Positions 44,057-57,683 of a stretch of 64,000 nt of DNA are shown here, in pieces. Position 1 is the first letter of the stretch; every line of letters begins with the position of its first letter. Both the position numbers and the translations under genes were made by a program. The notes beneath the pieces are model-generated. The model saw nothing but the letters and a program-made list of their open reading frames with translations. It searched no databases and had not been told where the DNA came from. The stretch is from Volvox africanus (lineage: Eukaryota; Chlorophyta; Chlorophyceae; Chlamydomonadales; Volvocaceae). The DNA lies in NCBI GenBank assembly GCA_030268105.1, contig BSDZ01000081.1, forward strand, positions 1 through 64,000, given 5' to 3'.

Positions 44057-46777
44057 CACGGGGGGTGTTGGAATGTGAGCGACTCTCGTATATGAAAGAC
44101 TGTCAGAGCAAGTAATACGTTCCAGTGAGGGGCCGGCCGCTTTGCTGACTTAGACAAGAGTGAGCGCCCAATTGCTGGCGTTCGAAAGGCGGATGGATGT
44201 AGGAAACCCGAAAAGCGAGTCAGTCGCGTTTGTGGGCACAGGACGAGGCGGTGCGTGGAGCAATTGACAGAGCAATTGTGGTGGAGGATATAGGCGTGAA
44301 TGGGTGCACAGGCGATTCGGCGGTAGCCGATTTCCAGGTTGGAAAGGCAAAATATTCGGGCGTGACCCACAAAGGGGCTCGTTTTGTTGGCCAATATGGC
44401 GGGACACATCCTTAACGTGGTCACCGCCGGAGTTTCAAGAGAGATCCAAATTCAATTCACAGCAGTCGCAATACCATCGTCGTGAAGATGAATGGACAGG
44501 TGACAGACGCAACATTGCAAGCAGCAGCATGCCACCAAGGTCAGCGGAAAGGCAAATGCAAAGTAACAGCGAATATCACACTGCAAAAAGTCGACCAATG
44601 ACAGAACAAGAAAGGAATCAAGGGCGACGTGGTGATGCAGGAGGCCGCAGGATGGATCACCCAGATAACTATGCATTTGTGGGGTCACAGCACAGCAAGG
44701 TGCAAGGATGGTGCATGGACTCAGGAGCAGCTCACCACATCACTTATGATGAACGGGATCTAACAGACGTGGTCAAAATCAAGGAGAGAGATAAGTTTGA
44801 CATTATGAGCATGAACGGAGGAGTCATGCGACCCACAGCCCTTGGCACGTTAAAATTGGCACCGTCTTGCCGTCCGAACGCCACAGTCACAATTAACAAT
44901 GTTTACGTGGTACCGAGCAGCTATGTAAAGGTGATATCCGTTGCATCATTGGGCGAAAATGGAGGAAAAATTAGTTTTGGGGACCAATTGGTGTACGTGT
45001 GCATATGTGACAGAGTGGTGCTGTCGGGGTGCCGGAAGGGATATTTGTACAAGTTGGAATGCGAAGTGGTATCCGCCATCAAGCAAGAGTGCGGATTTGT
45101 CGGCATGGCTCACGCCAGGCCAGTGGATGAAGCAAAATCATTATAGCATCAAAATGTTGGACAAGCTAGGCAAGGCGGTTCACAGAAAGCAGTCCGGCAG
45201 GGGGTGGTATCAGGCATTGACCCCAAGACCCGAGTACTGCATTCGCCCGGCACAAACAGGACAATTATGGTGCCCAGAAACAGGCATGAACCATGCAAGC
45301 CATCAGAGCACTGAGAGGACGGCATGTGCAAGCAGGGATGCGAAATTGCCTTGCAAGATTACATGAGAAGAGGGTTTGTGGGTGTGACTCAAACAGGGCA
45401 CACACAACAAACGAAGGAGGAATGGAACAGGAGATGTGGAAGGGTCGAAGTAGGAAGCTTGAAGGAATTGATTAAGGATGGATTGAAGGGGATCAACGTG
45501 AAGTCGAGTAAGGCATCCACGTCTGCTAAGTGTGGTAACGCCCATTGTCACCCCGGCTTGCTGTGAGCCAGCTGTGAAATGTAAAACTGCTTGTGCAATT
45601 GCTTTATCAATAACCCTTTTAGTTTTTCATCGTTTTAAAGTTCTTCTCTTTTGTGTATTTCTCTTATTGCATTGCATTTCAGTTGCTTATTCTCAATTTA
45701 AAGGAGTTTCATATGGCCGATGACTATTTCTTCACATGACAATTTAAGTCTAAACGTCTAAACAGAAATCGTAATGGTGAAACTGCTTCTCATCATTTAC
45801 CCTGCTTTTCAAAGTTTTGAAGTTGTTGTTTAGCATATTGACTCTTTTGTGTGTTTTACTCATTGCAATGCATTTGAGTTGCTTGTTTTAAATGTGGGCA
45901 CTCTTTTGTGATAACACGATTTCAATCTGGCCGATGATTATTGCTCTTTAGATGAATGTTTAAATTTTCGTCAGTACATAAATCATAATGCTGCCGGCTG
46001 AATAAGCCTTTGAACATTTTGCCACTCTTGTTTGTTTCATTGCATTTTTGTATCATATTCTAATTTATTTTTTATCATTTCCACTTTTTGTAATACAAAT
46101 TTTTGACTATTGGTGTTGGAATGTGAAGAGCACTCATATACGAACGAATGATTCCCGAGCGCACGAGTAAGAGCAACACTCATATACGAATGAATGACAG
46201 AGCAAGTAATACGGCCCATTGAGGGGCTTTGCTGGCTTTTACACAAAGTCAAGACCATAATGCTCGAAAACGTTCAGGACTATCACCTGGCTGCGGTGAA
46301 TGCAAAAGGAGGCTGGGACAGGATCGGAGCTTTTTTTGCCGCCAATAGTGATGCATGAAATTCACAACTTATTGCAGAGATATATGCGTTGAAAATGGAA
46401 CAAGGCGAAGCGCTGCCGATCTATTTGGCGCAAGTTAGGAAAATTCCTTACAAATGTTCACGGACATGGTGCAGGCAGGTCAGCCAGTAACTGAGAGGGA
46501 GATAACCTGCTGGTAGGACATACAAATAGGTTTGGAATGATAGTTACAACTCTGAAAGCATCAGGTTAAGCGTTGTTGGAATGTGAGCAACACTAATATA
46601 TGAATGAATGTCAGAGCTAGTTATACGGCCCAGGGAGGGGCGCTTTGCTGACTTTTCACAGGTTATGTGCCCCGAGCGCAAGTACGCGGCTTGCCGATTC
46701 CCGCTGGCTGTGGACCAGGGCAGGGTTGCAGGGACGAGGCAGTAAGGGGTAGATCGTGAGAATCGACGAGTGTCACT
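44057..46777 (+). repeat. Tandem unit U12 (2721 bp)
   Basis: Alleles: Lys160, gatgtgg, gcttattctc. One G is missing in the linker (gacgagtgtc). Confidence 0.94.
44304..45146 (+). CDS. Copia Gag-tail/protease ORF, U12
   Basis: Full 280 codons with the private change Gly82 to Glu (cggaaagg). Confidence 0.7.
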   Translation: MHRRFGGSRFPGWKGKIFGRDPQRGSFCWPIWRDTSLTWSPPEFQERSKFNSQQSQYHRREDEWTGDRRNIASSSMPPRSAERQMQSNSEYHTAKSRPMTEQERNQGRRGDAGGRRMDHPDNYAFVGSQHSKVQGWCMDSGAAHHITYDERDLTDVVKIKERDKFDIMSMNGGVMRPTALGTLKLAPSCRPNATVTINNVYVVPSSYVKVISVASLGENGGKISFGDQLVYVCICDRVVLSGCRKGYLYKLECEVVSAIKQECGFVGMAHARPVDEAKSL

Positions 46778-49502
46778 CACGGGGGGTGTTGGAATGTGAG
46801 CGACTCTCGTATATGAAAGACTGTCAGAGCAAGTAATACGTTCCAGTGAGGGGCCGGCCGCTTTGCTGACTTAGACAAGAGTGAGCGCCCCAATTGCTGG
46901 CGTTCGAAAGGCGGATGGATGTAGGGAAACCCGAAAAGCGAGTCAGTCGCGTTTGTGGGCACAGGACGAGGCGGTGCGTGGAGCAATTGACAGAGCAATT
47001 GTGGTGGAGGATATAGGCGTGAATGGGTGCACAGGCGATTCGGCGGTAGCCGATTTCCAGGTTGGAAAGGCAAAATATTCGGGCGTGACCCACAAAGGGG
47101 CTCGTTTTGTTGGCCAATATGGCGGGACACATCCTTAACGTGGTCACCGCCGGAGTTTCAAGAGAGATCCAAATTCAATTCACAGCAGTCGCAATACCAT
47201 CGTCGTGAAGATGAATGGACAGGTGACAGACGCAACATTGCAAGCAGCAGCATGCCACCAAGGTCAGCGGGAAGGCAAATGCAAAGTAACAGCGAATATC
47301 ACACTGCAAAAAGTCGACCAATGACAGAACAAGAAAGGAATCAAGGGCGACGTGGTGATGCAGGAGGCCGCAGGATGGATCACCCAGATAACTATGCATT
47401 TGTGGGGTCACAGCACAGCAAGGTGCAAGGATGGTGCATGGACTCAGGAGCAGCTCACCACATCACTTATGATGAACGGGATCTAACAGACGTGGTCAAA
47501 ATCAAGGAGAGAGATAAGTTTGACATTATGAGCATGAACGGAGGAGTCATGCGACCCACAGCCCTTGGCACGTTAAAATTGGCACCGTCTTGCCGTCCGA
47601 ACGCCACAGTCACAATTAACAATGTTTACGTGGTACCGAGCAGCTATGTAAAGGTGATATCCGTTGCATCATTGGGCGAAAATGGAGGAAAAATTAGTTT
47701 TGGGGACCAATTGGTGTACGTGTGCATATGTGACAGAGTGGTGCTGTCGGGGTGCCGGAAGGGATATTTGTACAAGTTGGAATGCGAAGTGGTATCCGCC
47801 ATCAAGCAAGAGTGCGGATTTGTCGGCATGGCTCACGCCAGGCCAGTGGATGAAGCAAAATCATTATAGCATCAAAATGTTGGACAAGCTAGGCAAGGCG
47901 GTTCACAGAAAGCAGTCCGGCAGGGGGTGGTATCAGGCATTGACCCCAAGACCCGAGTACTGCATTCGCCCGGCACAAACAGGACAATTATGGTGCCCAG
48001 AAACAGGCATGAACCATGCAAGCCATCAGAGCACTGAGAGGACGGCATGTGCAAGCAGGGATGCGAAATTGCCTTGCAAGATTACATGAGAAGAGGGTTT
48101 GTGGGTGTGACTCAAACAGGGCACACACAACAAACGAAGGAGGAATGGAAACAGGAGATATGGAAGGGTCGAAGTAGGAAGCTTGAAGGAATTGATTAAG
48201 GATGGATTGAAGGGGATCAACGTGAAGTCGAGTAAGGCATCCACGTCTGCTAAGTGTGGTAACGCCCATTGTCACCCCGGCTTGCTGTGAGCCAGCTGTG
48301 AAATGTAAAACTGCTTGTGCAATTGCTTTATCAATAACCCTTTTAGTTTTTCATCGTTTTAAAGTTCTTCTCTTTTGTGTATTTCTCTTATTGCATTGCA
48401 TTTCAGTTGCTTATTCTCAATTTAAAGGAGTTTCATATGGCCGATGACTATTTCTTCACATGACAATTTAAGTCTAAACGTCTAAACAGAAATCGTAATG
48501 GTGAAACTGCTTCTCATCATTTACCCTGCTTTTCAAGTTTTGAAGTTGTTGTTTAGCATATTGACTCTTTTGTGTGTTTTACTCATTGCAATGCATTTGA
48601 GTTGCTTGTTTTAAATGTGGGCACTCTTTTGTGATAACACGATTTCAATCTGGCCGATGATTATTGCTCTTTAGATGAATGTTTAAATTTTCGTCAGTAC
48701 ATAAATCATAATGCTGCCGGCTGAATAAGCCTTTTGAACATTTTGCCACTCTTGTTTGTTTCATTGCATTTTTGTATCATATTCTAATTTATTTTTTATC
48801 ATTTCCACTTTTTGTAATACAAATTTTTGACTATTGGTGTTGGAATGTGAAGAGCACTCATATACGAACGAATGATTCCCGAGCGCACGAGTAAGAGCAA
48901 CACTCATATACGAATGAATGACAGAGCAAGTAATACGGCCCATTGAGGGGCTTTGCTGGCTTTTACACAAAGTCAAGACCATAATGCTCGAAAACGTTCA
49001 GGACTATCACCTGGCTGCGGTGAATGCAAAAGGAGGCTGGGACAGGATCGGAGCTTTTTTTGCCGCCAATAGTGATGCATGAAATTCACAACTTATTGCA
49101 GAGATATATGCGTTGAAAATGGAACAAGGCGAAGCGCTGCCGATCTATTTGGCGCAAGTTAGGAAAATTCCTTACAAATGTTCACGGACATGGTGCAGGC
49201 AGGTCAGCCAGTAACTGAGAGGGAGATAACCTGCTGGTAGGACATACAAATAGGTTTGGAATGATAGTTACAACTCTGAAAGCATCAGGTTAAGCGTTGT
49301 TGGAATGTGAGCAACACTAATATATGAATGAATGTCAGAGCTAGTTATACGGCCCAGGGAGGGGCGCTTTGCTGACTTTTCACAGGTTATGTGCCCCGAG
49401 CGCAAGTACGCGGCTTGCCGATTCCCGCTGGCTGTGGACCAGGGCAGGGTTGCAGGGACGAGGCAGTAAGGGGTAGATCGTGAGAATCGACGGAGGGTCA
49501 CT
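46778..49502 (+). repeat. Tandem unit U13 (2725 bp)
   Basis: Homopolymer gains occur at 46888 (cgcccc) and 46925 (taggga). An extra A near 48150 breaks the pre-integrase frame. Its right-end landmark reads gagGGTCACTC instead of gagTGTCACTC. Confidence 0.94.
47027..47869 (+). CDS. Copia Gag-tail/protease ORF, U13
   Basis: Full 280 codons, same protein as U11. Confidence 0.7.
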   Translation: MHRRFGGSRFPGWKGKIFGRDPQRGSFCWPIWRDTSLTWSPPEFQERSKFNSQQSQYHRREDEWTGDRRNIASSSMPPRSAGRQMQSNSEYHTAKSRPMTEQERNQGRRGDAGGRRMDHPDNYAFVGSQHSKVQGWCMDSGAAHHITYDERDLTDVVKIKERDKFDIMSMNGGVMRPTALGTLKLAPSCRPNATVTINNVYVVPSSYVKVISVASLGENGGKISFGDQLVYVCICDRVVLSGCRKGYLYKLECEVVSAIKQECGFVGMAHARPVDEAKSL

Positions 49503-52229
49503 CACGGGGGGTGTTGGAATGTGAGCGACTCTCGTATATGAAAGACTGTCAGAGCAAGTAATACGTTCCAGTGAGGGGCCGGCCGCTTTGCTGACTTAGA
49601 CAAGAGTGAGCGCCCAATTGCTGGCGTTCGAAAGGCGGATGGATGTAGGAAACCCGAAAAGCGAGTCAGTCGCGTTTGTGGGCACAGGACGAGGCGGTGC
49701 GTGGAGCAATTGACAGAGCAATTGTGGTGGAGGATATAGGCGTGAATGGGTGCACAGGCGATTCGGCGGTAGCCGATTTCCAGGTTGGAAAGGCAAAATA
49801 TTCGGGCGTGACCCACAAAGGGGCTCGTTTTGTTGGCCAATATGGCGGGACACATCCTTAACGTGGTCACCGCCGGAGTTTCAAGAGAGATCCAAATTCA
49901 ATTCACAGCAGTCGCAATACCATCGTCGTGAAGATGAATGGACAGGTGACAGACGCAACATTGCAAGCAGCAGCATGCCACCAAGGTCAGCGGGAAGGCA
50001 AATGCAAAGTAACAGCGAATATCACACTGCAAAAAGTCGACCAATGACAGAACAAGAAAGGAATCAAGGGCGACGTGGTGATGCAGGAGGCCGCAGGATG
50101 GATCACCCAGATAACTATGCATTTGTGGGGTCACAGCACAGCAAGGTGCAAGGATGGTGCATGGACTCAGGAGCAGCTCACCACATCACTTATGATGAAC
50201 GGGATCTAACAGACGTGGTCAAAATCAACGAGAGAGATAAGTTTGACATTATGAGCATGAACGGAGGAGTCATGCGACCCACAGCCCTTGGCACGTTAAA
50301 ATTGGCACCGTCTTGCCGTCCGAACGCCACAGTCACAATTAACAATGTTTACGTGGTACCGAGCAGCTATGTAAAGGTGATATCCGTTGCATCATTGGGC
50401 GAAAATGGAGGAAAAATTAGTTTTGGGGACCAATTGGTGTACGTGTGCATATGTGACAGAGTGGTGCTGTCGGGGTGCCGGAAGGGATATTTGTACAAGT
50501 TAGAATGCGAAGTGGTATCCGCCATCAAGCAAGAGTGCGGACTTGTCGGCATGGCTCACGCCAGGCCAGTGGATGAAGCAAAATCATTATAGCATCAAAA
50601 TGTTGGACAAGCTAGGCAAGGCGGTTCACAGAAAGCAGTCCGGCAGGGGGTGGTATCAGGCATTGACCCCAAGACCCGAGTACTGCATTCGCCCGGCACA
50701 AACAGGACAATTATGGTGCCCAGAAACAGGCATGAACCATGCAAGCCATCAGAGCACTGAGAGGACGGCATGTGCAAGCAGGGATGCGAAATTGCCTTGC
50801 AAGATTACATGAGAAGAGGGTTTGTGGGTGTGACTCAAACAGGGCACACACAACAAACGAAGGAGGAATGGAACAGGAGATATGGAAGGGTCGAAGTAGG
50901 AAGCTTGAAGGAATTGATTAAGGATGGATTGAAGGGGATCAACGTGAAGTCGAGTAAGGCATCCACGTCTGCTAAGTGTGGTAACGCCCATTGTCACCCC
51001 GGCTTGCTGTGAGCCAGCTGTGAAATGTAAAACTGCTTGTGCAATTGCTTTATCAATAACCCTTTTAGTTTTTCATCGTTTTAAAGTTCTTCTCTTTTGT
51101 GTATTTCTCTTATTGCATTGCATTTCAGTTGCTTATTACTCAATTTAAAGGAGTTTCATATGGCCGATGACTATTTCTTCACATGACAATTTAAGTCTAA
51201 ACGTCTAAACAGAAATCGTAATGGTGAAACTGCTTCTCATCATTTACCCTGCTTTTCAAAGTTTTGAAGTTGTTGTTTAGCATATTGACTCTTTTGTGTG
51301 TTTTACTCATTGCAATGCATTTGAGTTGCTTGTTTTAAATGTGGGCACTCTTTTGTGATAACACGATTTTCAATCTGGCCGATGATTATTGCTCTTTAGA
51401 TGAATGTTTAAATTTTCGTCAGTACATAAATCATAATGCTGCCGGCTGAATAAGCCTTTGAACATTTTGCCACTCTTGTTTGTTTCATTGCATTTTTGTA
51501 TCATATTCTAATTTATTTTTTATCATTTCCACTTTTTGTAATACAAATTTTTTGACCTATTGGTGTTGGAATGTGAAGAGCACTCATATACGAACGAATG
51601 ATTCCCGAGCGCACGAGTAAGAGCAACACTCATATACGAATGAATGACAGAGCAAGTAATACGGCCCATTGAGGGGCTTTGCTGGCTTTTACACAAAGTC
51701 AAGACCATAATGCTCGAAAACGTTCAGGACTATCACCTGGCTGCGGTGAATGCAAAAGGAGGCTGGGACAGGATCGGAGCTTTTTTTGCCGCCAATAGTG
51801 ATGCATGAAATTCACAACTTATTGCAGAGATATATGCGTTGAAAATGGAACAAGGCGAAGCGCTGCCGATCTATTTGGCGCAAGTTAGGAAAATTCCTTA
51901 CAAATGTTCACGGACATGGTGCAGGCAGGTCAGCCAGTAACTGAGAGGGAGATAACCTGCTGGTAGGACATACAAATAGGTTTGGAATGATAGTTACAAC
52001 TCTGAAAGCATCAGGTTAAGCGTTGTTGGAATGTGAGCAACACTAATATATGAATGAATGTCAGAGCTAGTTATACGGCCCAGGGAGGGGCGCTTTGCTG
52101 ACTTTTTCACAGGTTATGTGCCCCGAGCGCAAGTACGCGGCTTGCCGATTCCCGCTGGCTGTGGACCAGGGCAGGGTTGCAGGGACGAGGCAGTAAGGGG
52201 TAGATCGTGAGAATCGACGGAGTGTCACT
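49503..52229 (+). repeat. Tandem unit U14 (2727 bp), with merged alleles
   Basis: Merged TA at 51137-51138 and CT at 51557-51558. It carries ttagaatgc and the unmerged gacttgtc allele. Confidence 0.94.
49750..50592 (+). CDS. Copia Gag-tail/protease ORF, U14
   Basis: Full 280 codons with Asn160, Leu180 and the private Leu265. Confidence 0.7.
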   Translation: MHRRFGGSRFPGWKGKIFGRDPQRGSFCWPIWRDTSLTWSPPEFQERSKFNSQQSQYHRREDEWTGDRRNIASSSMPPRSAGRQMQSNSEYHTAKSRPMTEQERNQGRRGDAGGRRMDHPDNYAFVGSQHSKVQGWCMDSGAAHHITYDERDLTDVVKINERDKFDIMSMNGGVMRPTALGTLKLAPSCRPNATVTINNVYVVPSSYVKVISVASLGENGGKISFGDQLVYVCICDRVVLSGCRKGYLYKLECEVVSAIKQECGLVGMAHARPVDEAKSL

Positions 52230-54954
52230 CACGGGGGGTGTTGGAATGTGAGCGACTCTCGTATATGAAAGACTGTCAGAGCAAGTAATACGTTCCAGTG
52301 AGGGGCCGGCCGCTTTGCTGACTTAGACAAGAGTGAGCGCCCAATTGCTGGCGTTCGAAAGGCGGATGGATGTAGGAAACCCGAAAAGCGAGTCAGTCGC
52401 GTTTGTGGGCACAGGACGAGGCGGTGCGTGGAGCAATTGACAGAGCAATTGTGGTGGAGGATATAGGCGTGAATGGGTGCACAGGCGATTCGGCGGTAGC
52501 CGATTTCCAGGTTGGAAAGGCAAAATATTCGGGCGTGACCCACAAAGGGGCTCGTTTTGTTGGCCAATATGGCGGGACACATCCTTAACGTGGTCACCGC
52601 CGGAGTTTCAAGAGAGATCCAAATTCAATTCACAGCAGTCGCAATACCATCGTCGTGAAGATGAATGGACAGGTGACAGACGCAACATTGCAAGCAGCAG
52701 CATGCCACCAAGGTCAGCGGGAAGGCAAATGCAAAGTAACAGCGAATATCACACTGCAAAAAGTCGACCAATGACAGAACAAGAAAGGAATCAAGGGCGA
52801 CGTGGTGATGCAGGAGGCCGCAGGATGGATCACCCAGATAACTATGCATTTGTGGGGTCACAGCACAGCAAGGTGCAAGGATGGTGCATGGACTCAGGAG
52901 CAGCTCACCACATCACTTATGATGAACGGGATCTAACAGACGTGGTCAAAATCAACGAGAGAGATAAGTTTGACATTATGAGCATGAACGGAGGAGTCAT
53001 GCGACCCACAGCCATTGGCACGTTAAAATTGGCACCGTCTTGCCGTCCGAACGCCACAGTCACAATTAACAATGTTTACGTGGTACCGAGCAGCTATGTA
53101 AAGGTGATATCCGTTGCATCATTGGGCGAAAATGGAGGAAAAATTAGTTTTGGGGACCAATTGGTGTACGTGTGCATATGTGACAGAGTGGTGCTGTCGG
53201 GGTGCCGGAAGGGATATTTGTACAAGTTGGAATGCGAAGTGGTATCCGCCATCAAGCAAGAGTGCGGATTTGTCGGCATGGCTCACGCCAGGCCAGTGGA
53301 TGAAGCAAAATCATTATAGCATCAAAATGTTGGACAAGCTAGGCAAGGCGGTTCACAGAAAGCAGTCCGGCAGGGGGTGGTATCAGGCATTGACCCCAAG
53401 ACCCGAGTACTGCATTCGCCCGGCACAAACAGGACAATTATGGTGCCCAGAAACAGGCATGAACCATGCAAGCCATCAGAGCACTGAGAGGACGGCATGT
53501 GCAAGCAGGGATGCGAAATTGCCTTGCAAGATTACATGAGAAGAGGGTTTGTGGGTGTGACTCAAACAGGGCACACACAACAAACGAAGGAGGAATGGAA
53601 CAGGAGATATGGAAGGGTCGAAGTAGGAAGCTTGAAGGAATTGATTAAGGATGGATTGAAGGGGATCAACGTGAAGTCGAGTAAGGCATCCACGTCTGCT
53701 AAGTGTGGTAACGCCCATTGTCACCCCGGCTTGCTGTGAGCCAGCTGTGAAATGTAAAAACTGCTTGTGCAATTGCTTTATCAATAACCCTTTTAGTTTT
53801 TCATCGTTTTAAAGTTCTTCTCTTTTGTGTATTTCTCTTATTGCATTGCATTTCAGTTGCTTATTCTCAATTTAAAGGAGTTTCATATGGCCGATGGACT
53901 ATTTCTTCACATGACAATTTAAGTCTAAACGTCTAAACAGAAATCGTAATGGTGAAACTGCTTCTCATCATTTACCCTGCTTTTCAAAGTTTTGAAGTTG
54001 TTGTTTAGCATATTGACTCTTTTGTGTGTTTTACTCATTGCAATGCATTTGAGTTGCTTGTTTTAAATGTGGGCACTCTTTTGTGATAACACGATTTCAA
54101 TCTGGCCGATGATTATTGCTCTTTAGATGAATGTTTAAATTTTCGTCAGTACATAAATCATAATGCTGCCGGCTGAATAAGCCTTTGAACATTTTGCCAC
54201 TCTTGTTTGTTTCATTGCATTTTTGTATCATATTCTAATTTATTTTTTATCATTTCCACTTTTTGTAATACAAATTTTTGACCTATTGGTGTTGGAATGT
54301 GAAGAGCACTCATATACGAACGAATGATTCCCGAGCGCACGAGTAAGAGCAACACTCATATACGAATGAATGACAGAGCAAGTAATACGGCCCATTGAGG
54401 GGCTTTGCTGGCTTTTACACAAAGTCAAGACCATAATGCTCGAAAACGTTCAGGACTATCACCTGGCTGCGGTGAATGCAAAAGGAGGCTGGGACAGGAT
54501 CGGAGCTTTTTTTGCCGCCAATAGTGATGCATGAAATTCACAACTTATTGCAGAGATATATGCGTTGAAAATGGAACAAGGCGAAGCGCTGCCGATCTAT
54601 TTGGCGCAAGTTAGGAAAATTCCTTACAAATGTTCACGGACATGGTGCAGGCAGGTCAGCCAGTAACTGAGAGGGAGATAACCTGCTGGTAGGACATACA
54701 AATAGGTTTGGAATGATAGTTACAACTCTGAAAGCATCAGGTTAAGCGTTGTTGGAATGTGAGCAACACTAATATATGAATGAATGTCAGAGCTAGTTAT
54801 ACGGCCCAGGGAGGGGCGCTTTGCTGACTTTTCACAGGTTATGTGCCCCGAGCGCAAGTACGCGGCTTGCCGATTCCCGCTGGCTGTGGACCAGGGCAGG
54901 GTTGCAGGGACGAGGCAGTAAGGGGTAGATCGTGAGAATCGACGGAGTGTCACT
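52230..54954 (+). repeat. Tandem unit U15 (2725 bp), with a merged allele
   Basis: Carries gacctattgg near 54281, merging gactatt and gaccatt. Extra A near 53760 and extra G near 53896. Confidence 0.94.
52477..53319 (+). CDS. Copia Gag-tail/protease ORF, U15
   Basis: Full 280 codons with Asn160 and Ile180, as in U6. Confidence 0.7.
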   Translation: MHRRFGGSRFPGWKGKIFGRDPQRGSFCWPIWRDTSLTWSPPEFQERSKFNSQQSQYHRREDEWTGDRRNIASSSMPPRSAGRQMQSNSEYHTAKSRPMTEQERNQGRRGDAGGRRMDHPDNYAFVGSQHSKVQGWCMDSGAAHHITYDERDLTDVVKINERDKFDIMSMNGGVMRPTAIGTLKLAPSCRPNATVTINNVYVVPSSYVKVISVASLGENGGKISFGDQLVYVCICDRVVLSGCRKGYLYKLECEVVSAIKQECGFVGMAHARPVDEAKSL

Positions 54955-57683
54955 CACGGGGGGTGTTGGAATGTGAGCGACTCTCGTATATGAAAGACTG
55001 TCAGAGCAAGTAATACGTTCCAGTGAGGGGCCGGCCGCTTTGCTGACTTAGACAAGAGTGAGCGCCCAATTGCTGGCGTTCGAAAGGCGGATGGATGTAG
55101 GAAACCCGAAAAGCGAGTCAGTCGCGTTTGTGGGCACAGGACGAGGCGGTGCGTGGAGCAATTGACAGAGCAATTGTGGTGGAGGATATAGGCGTGAATG
55201 GGTGCACAGGCGATTCGGCGGTAGCCGATTTCCAGGTTGGAAAGGCAAAATATTCGGGCGTGACCCACAAAGGGGCTCGTTTTGTTGGCCAATATGGCGG
55301 GACACATCCTTAACGTGGTCACCGCCGGAGTTTCAAGAGAGATCCAAATTCAATTCACAGCAGTCGCAATACCATCGTCGTGAAGATGAATGGACAGGTG
55401 ACAGACGCAACATTGCAAGCAGCAGCATGCCACCAAGGTCAGCGGGAAGGCAAATGCAAAGTAACAGCGAATATCACACTGCAAAAAGTCGGACCAATGA
55501 CAGAACAAGAAAGGAATCAAGGGCGACGTGGTGATGCAGGAGGCCGCAGGATGGATCACCCAGATAACTATGCATTTGTGGGGTCACAGCACAGCAAGGT
55601 GCAAGGATGGTGCATGGACTCAGGAGCAGCTCACCACATCACTTATGATGAACGGGATCTAACAGACGTGGTCAAAATCAACGAGAGAGATAAGTTTGAC
55701 ATTATGAGCATGAACGGAGGAGTCATGCGACCCACAGCCATTGGCACGTTAAAATTGGCACCGTCTTGCCGTCCGAACGCCACAGTCACAATTAACAATG
55801 TTTACGTGGTACCGAGCAGCTACTGTAAAGGTGATATCCGTTGCATCATTGGGCGAAAATGGAGGAAAAATTAGTTTTGGGGACCAATTGGTGTACGTGT
55901 GCATATGTGACAGAGTGGTGCTGTCGGGGTGCCGGAAGGGATATTTGTACAAGTTGGAATGCGAAGTGGTATCCGCCATCAAGCAAGAGTGCGGATTTGT
56001 CGGCATGGCTCACGCCAGGCCAGTGGATGAAGCAAAATCATTATAGCATCAAAATGTTGGACAAGCTAGGCAAGGCGGTTCACAGAAAGCAGTCCGGCAG
56101 GGGGTGGTATCAGGCATTGACCCCAAGACCCGAGTACTGCATTCGCCCGGCACAAACAGGACAATTATGGTGCCCAGAAACAGGCATGAACCATGCAAGC
56201 CATCAGAGCACTGAGAGGACGGCATGTGCAAGCAGGGATGCGAAATTGCCTTGCAAGATTACATGAGAAGAGGGTTTGTGGGTGTGACTCAAACAGGGCA
56301 CACACAACAAACGAAGGAGGAATGGAACAGGAGATGTGGAAGGGTCGAAGTAGGAAGCTTGAAGGAATTGATTAAGGATGGATTGAAGGGGATCAACGTG
56401 AAGTCGAGTAAGGCATCCACGTCTGCTAAGTGTGGTAACGCCCATTGTCACCCCGGCTTGCTGTGAGCCAGCTGTGAAATGTAAAACTGCTTGTGCAATT
56501 GCTTTATCAATAACCCTTTTAGTTTTTCATCGTTTTAAAGTTCTTCTCTTTTGTGTATTTCTCTTATTGCATTGCATTTCAGTTGCTTATACTCAATTTA
56601 AAGGAGTTTCATATGGCCGATGACTATTTCTTCACATGACAATTTAAGTCTAAACGTCTAAACAGAAATCGTAATGGTGAAACTGCTTCTCATCATTTAC
56701 CCTGCTTTTCAAAGTTTTGAAGTTGTTGTTTAGCATATTGACTCTTTTGTGTGTTTTACTCATTGCAATGCATTTGAGTTGCTTGTTTTAAATGTGGGCA
56801 CTCTTTTGTGATAACACGATTTCAATCTGGCCGATGATTATTGCTCTTTAGATGAATGTTTAAATTTTCGTCAGTACATAAATCATAATGCTGCCGGCTG
56901 AATAAGCCTTTGAACATTTTGCCACTCTTGTTTGTTTCATTGCATTTTTTGTATCATATTCTAATTTATTTTTTATCATTTCCACTTTTTGTAATACAAA
57001 TTTTTGACCTATTGGTGTTGGAATGTGAAGAGCACTCATATACGAACGAATGATTCCCGAGCGCACGAGTAAGAGCAACACTCATATACGAATGAATGAC
57101 AGAGCAAGTAATACGGCCCATTGAGGGGCTTTGCTGGCTTTTACACAAAGTCAAGACCATAATGCTCGAAAACGTTCAGGACTATCACCTGGCTGCGGTG
57201 AATGCAAAAGGAGGCTGGGACAGGATCGGAGCTTTTTTTTGCCGCCAATAGTGATGCATGAAATTCACAACTTATTGCAGAGATATATGCGTTGAAAATG
57301 GAACAAGGCGAAGCGCTGCCGATCTATTTGGCGCAAGTTAGGAAAATTCCTTACAAATGTTCACGGACATGGTGCAGGCAGGTCAGCCAGTAACTGAGAG
57401 GGAGATAACCTGCTGGTAGGACATACAAATAGGTTTGGAATGATAGTTACAACTCTGAAAGCATCAGGTTAAGCGTTGTTGGAATGTGAGCAAACACTAA
57501 TATATGAATGAATGTCAGAGCTAGTTATACGGCCCAGGGAGGGGCGCTTTGCTGACTTTTCACAGGTTATGTGCCCCCGAGCGCAAGTACGCGGCTTGCC
57601 GATTCCCGCTGGCTGTGGACCAGGGCAGGGTTGCAGGGACGAGGCAGTAAGGGGTAGATCGTGAGAATCGACGGAGTGTCACT
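54955..57683 (+). repeat. Tandem unit U16 (2729 bp), longest unit
   Basis: Merged CT at 55823-55824 and at 57009-57010. Extra bases in homopolymers near 56949, 57239 and 57578. Confidence 0.94.
55202..56046 (+). pseudogene. Copia Gag-tail/protease ORF, U16, broken
   Basis: An extra G near 55491 (gtcggacc) ends the first frame. The two-allele insertion at 55823 breaks the protease tail. DSG lies between the two breaks. Confidence 0.8.
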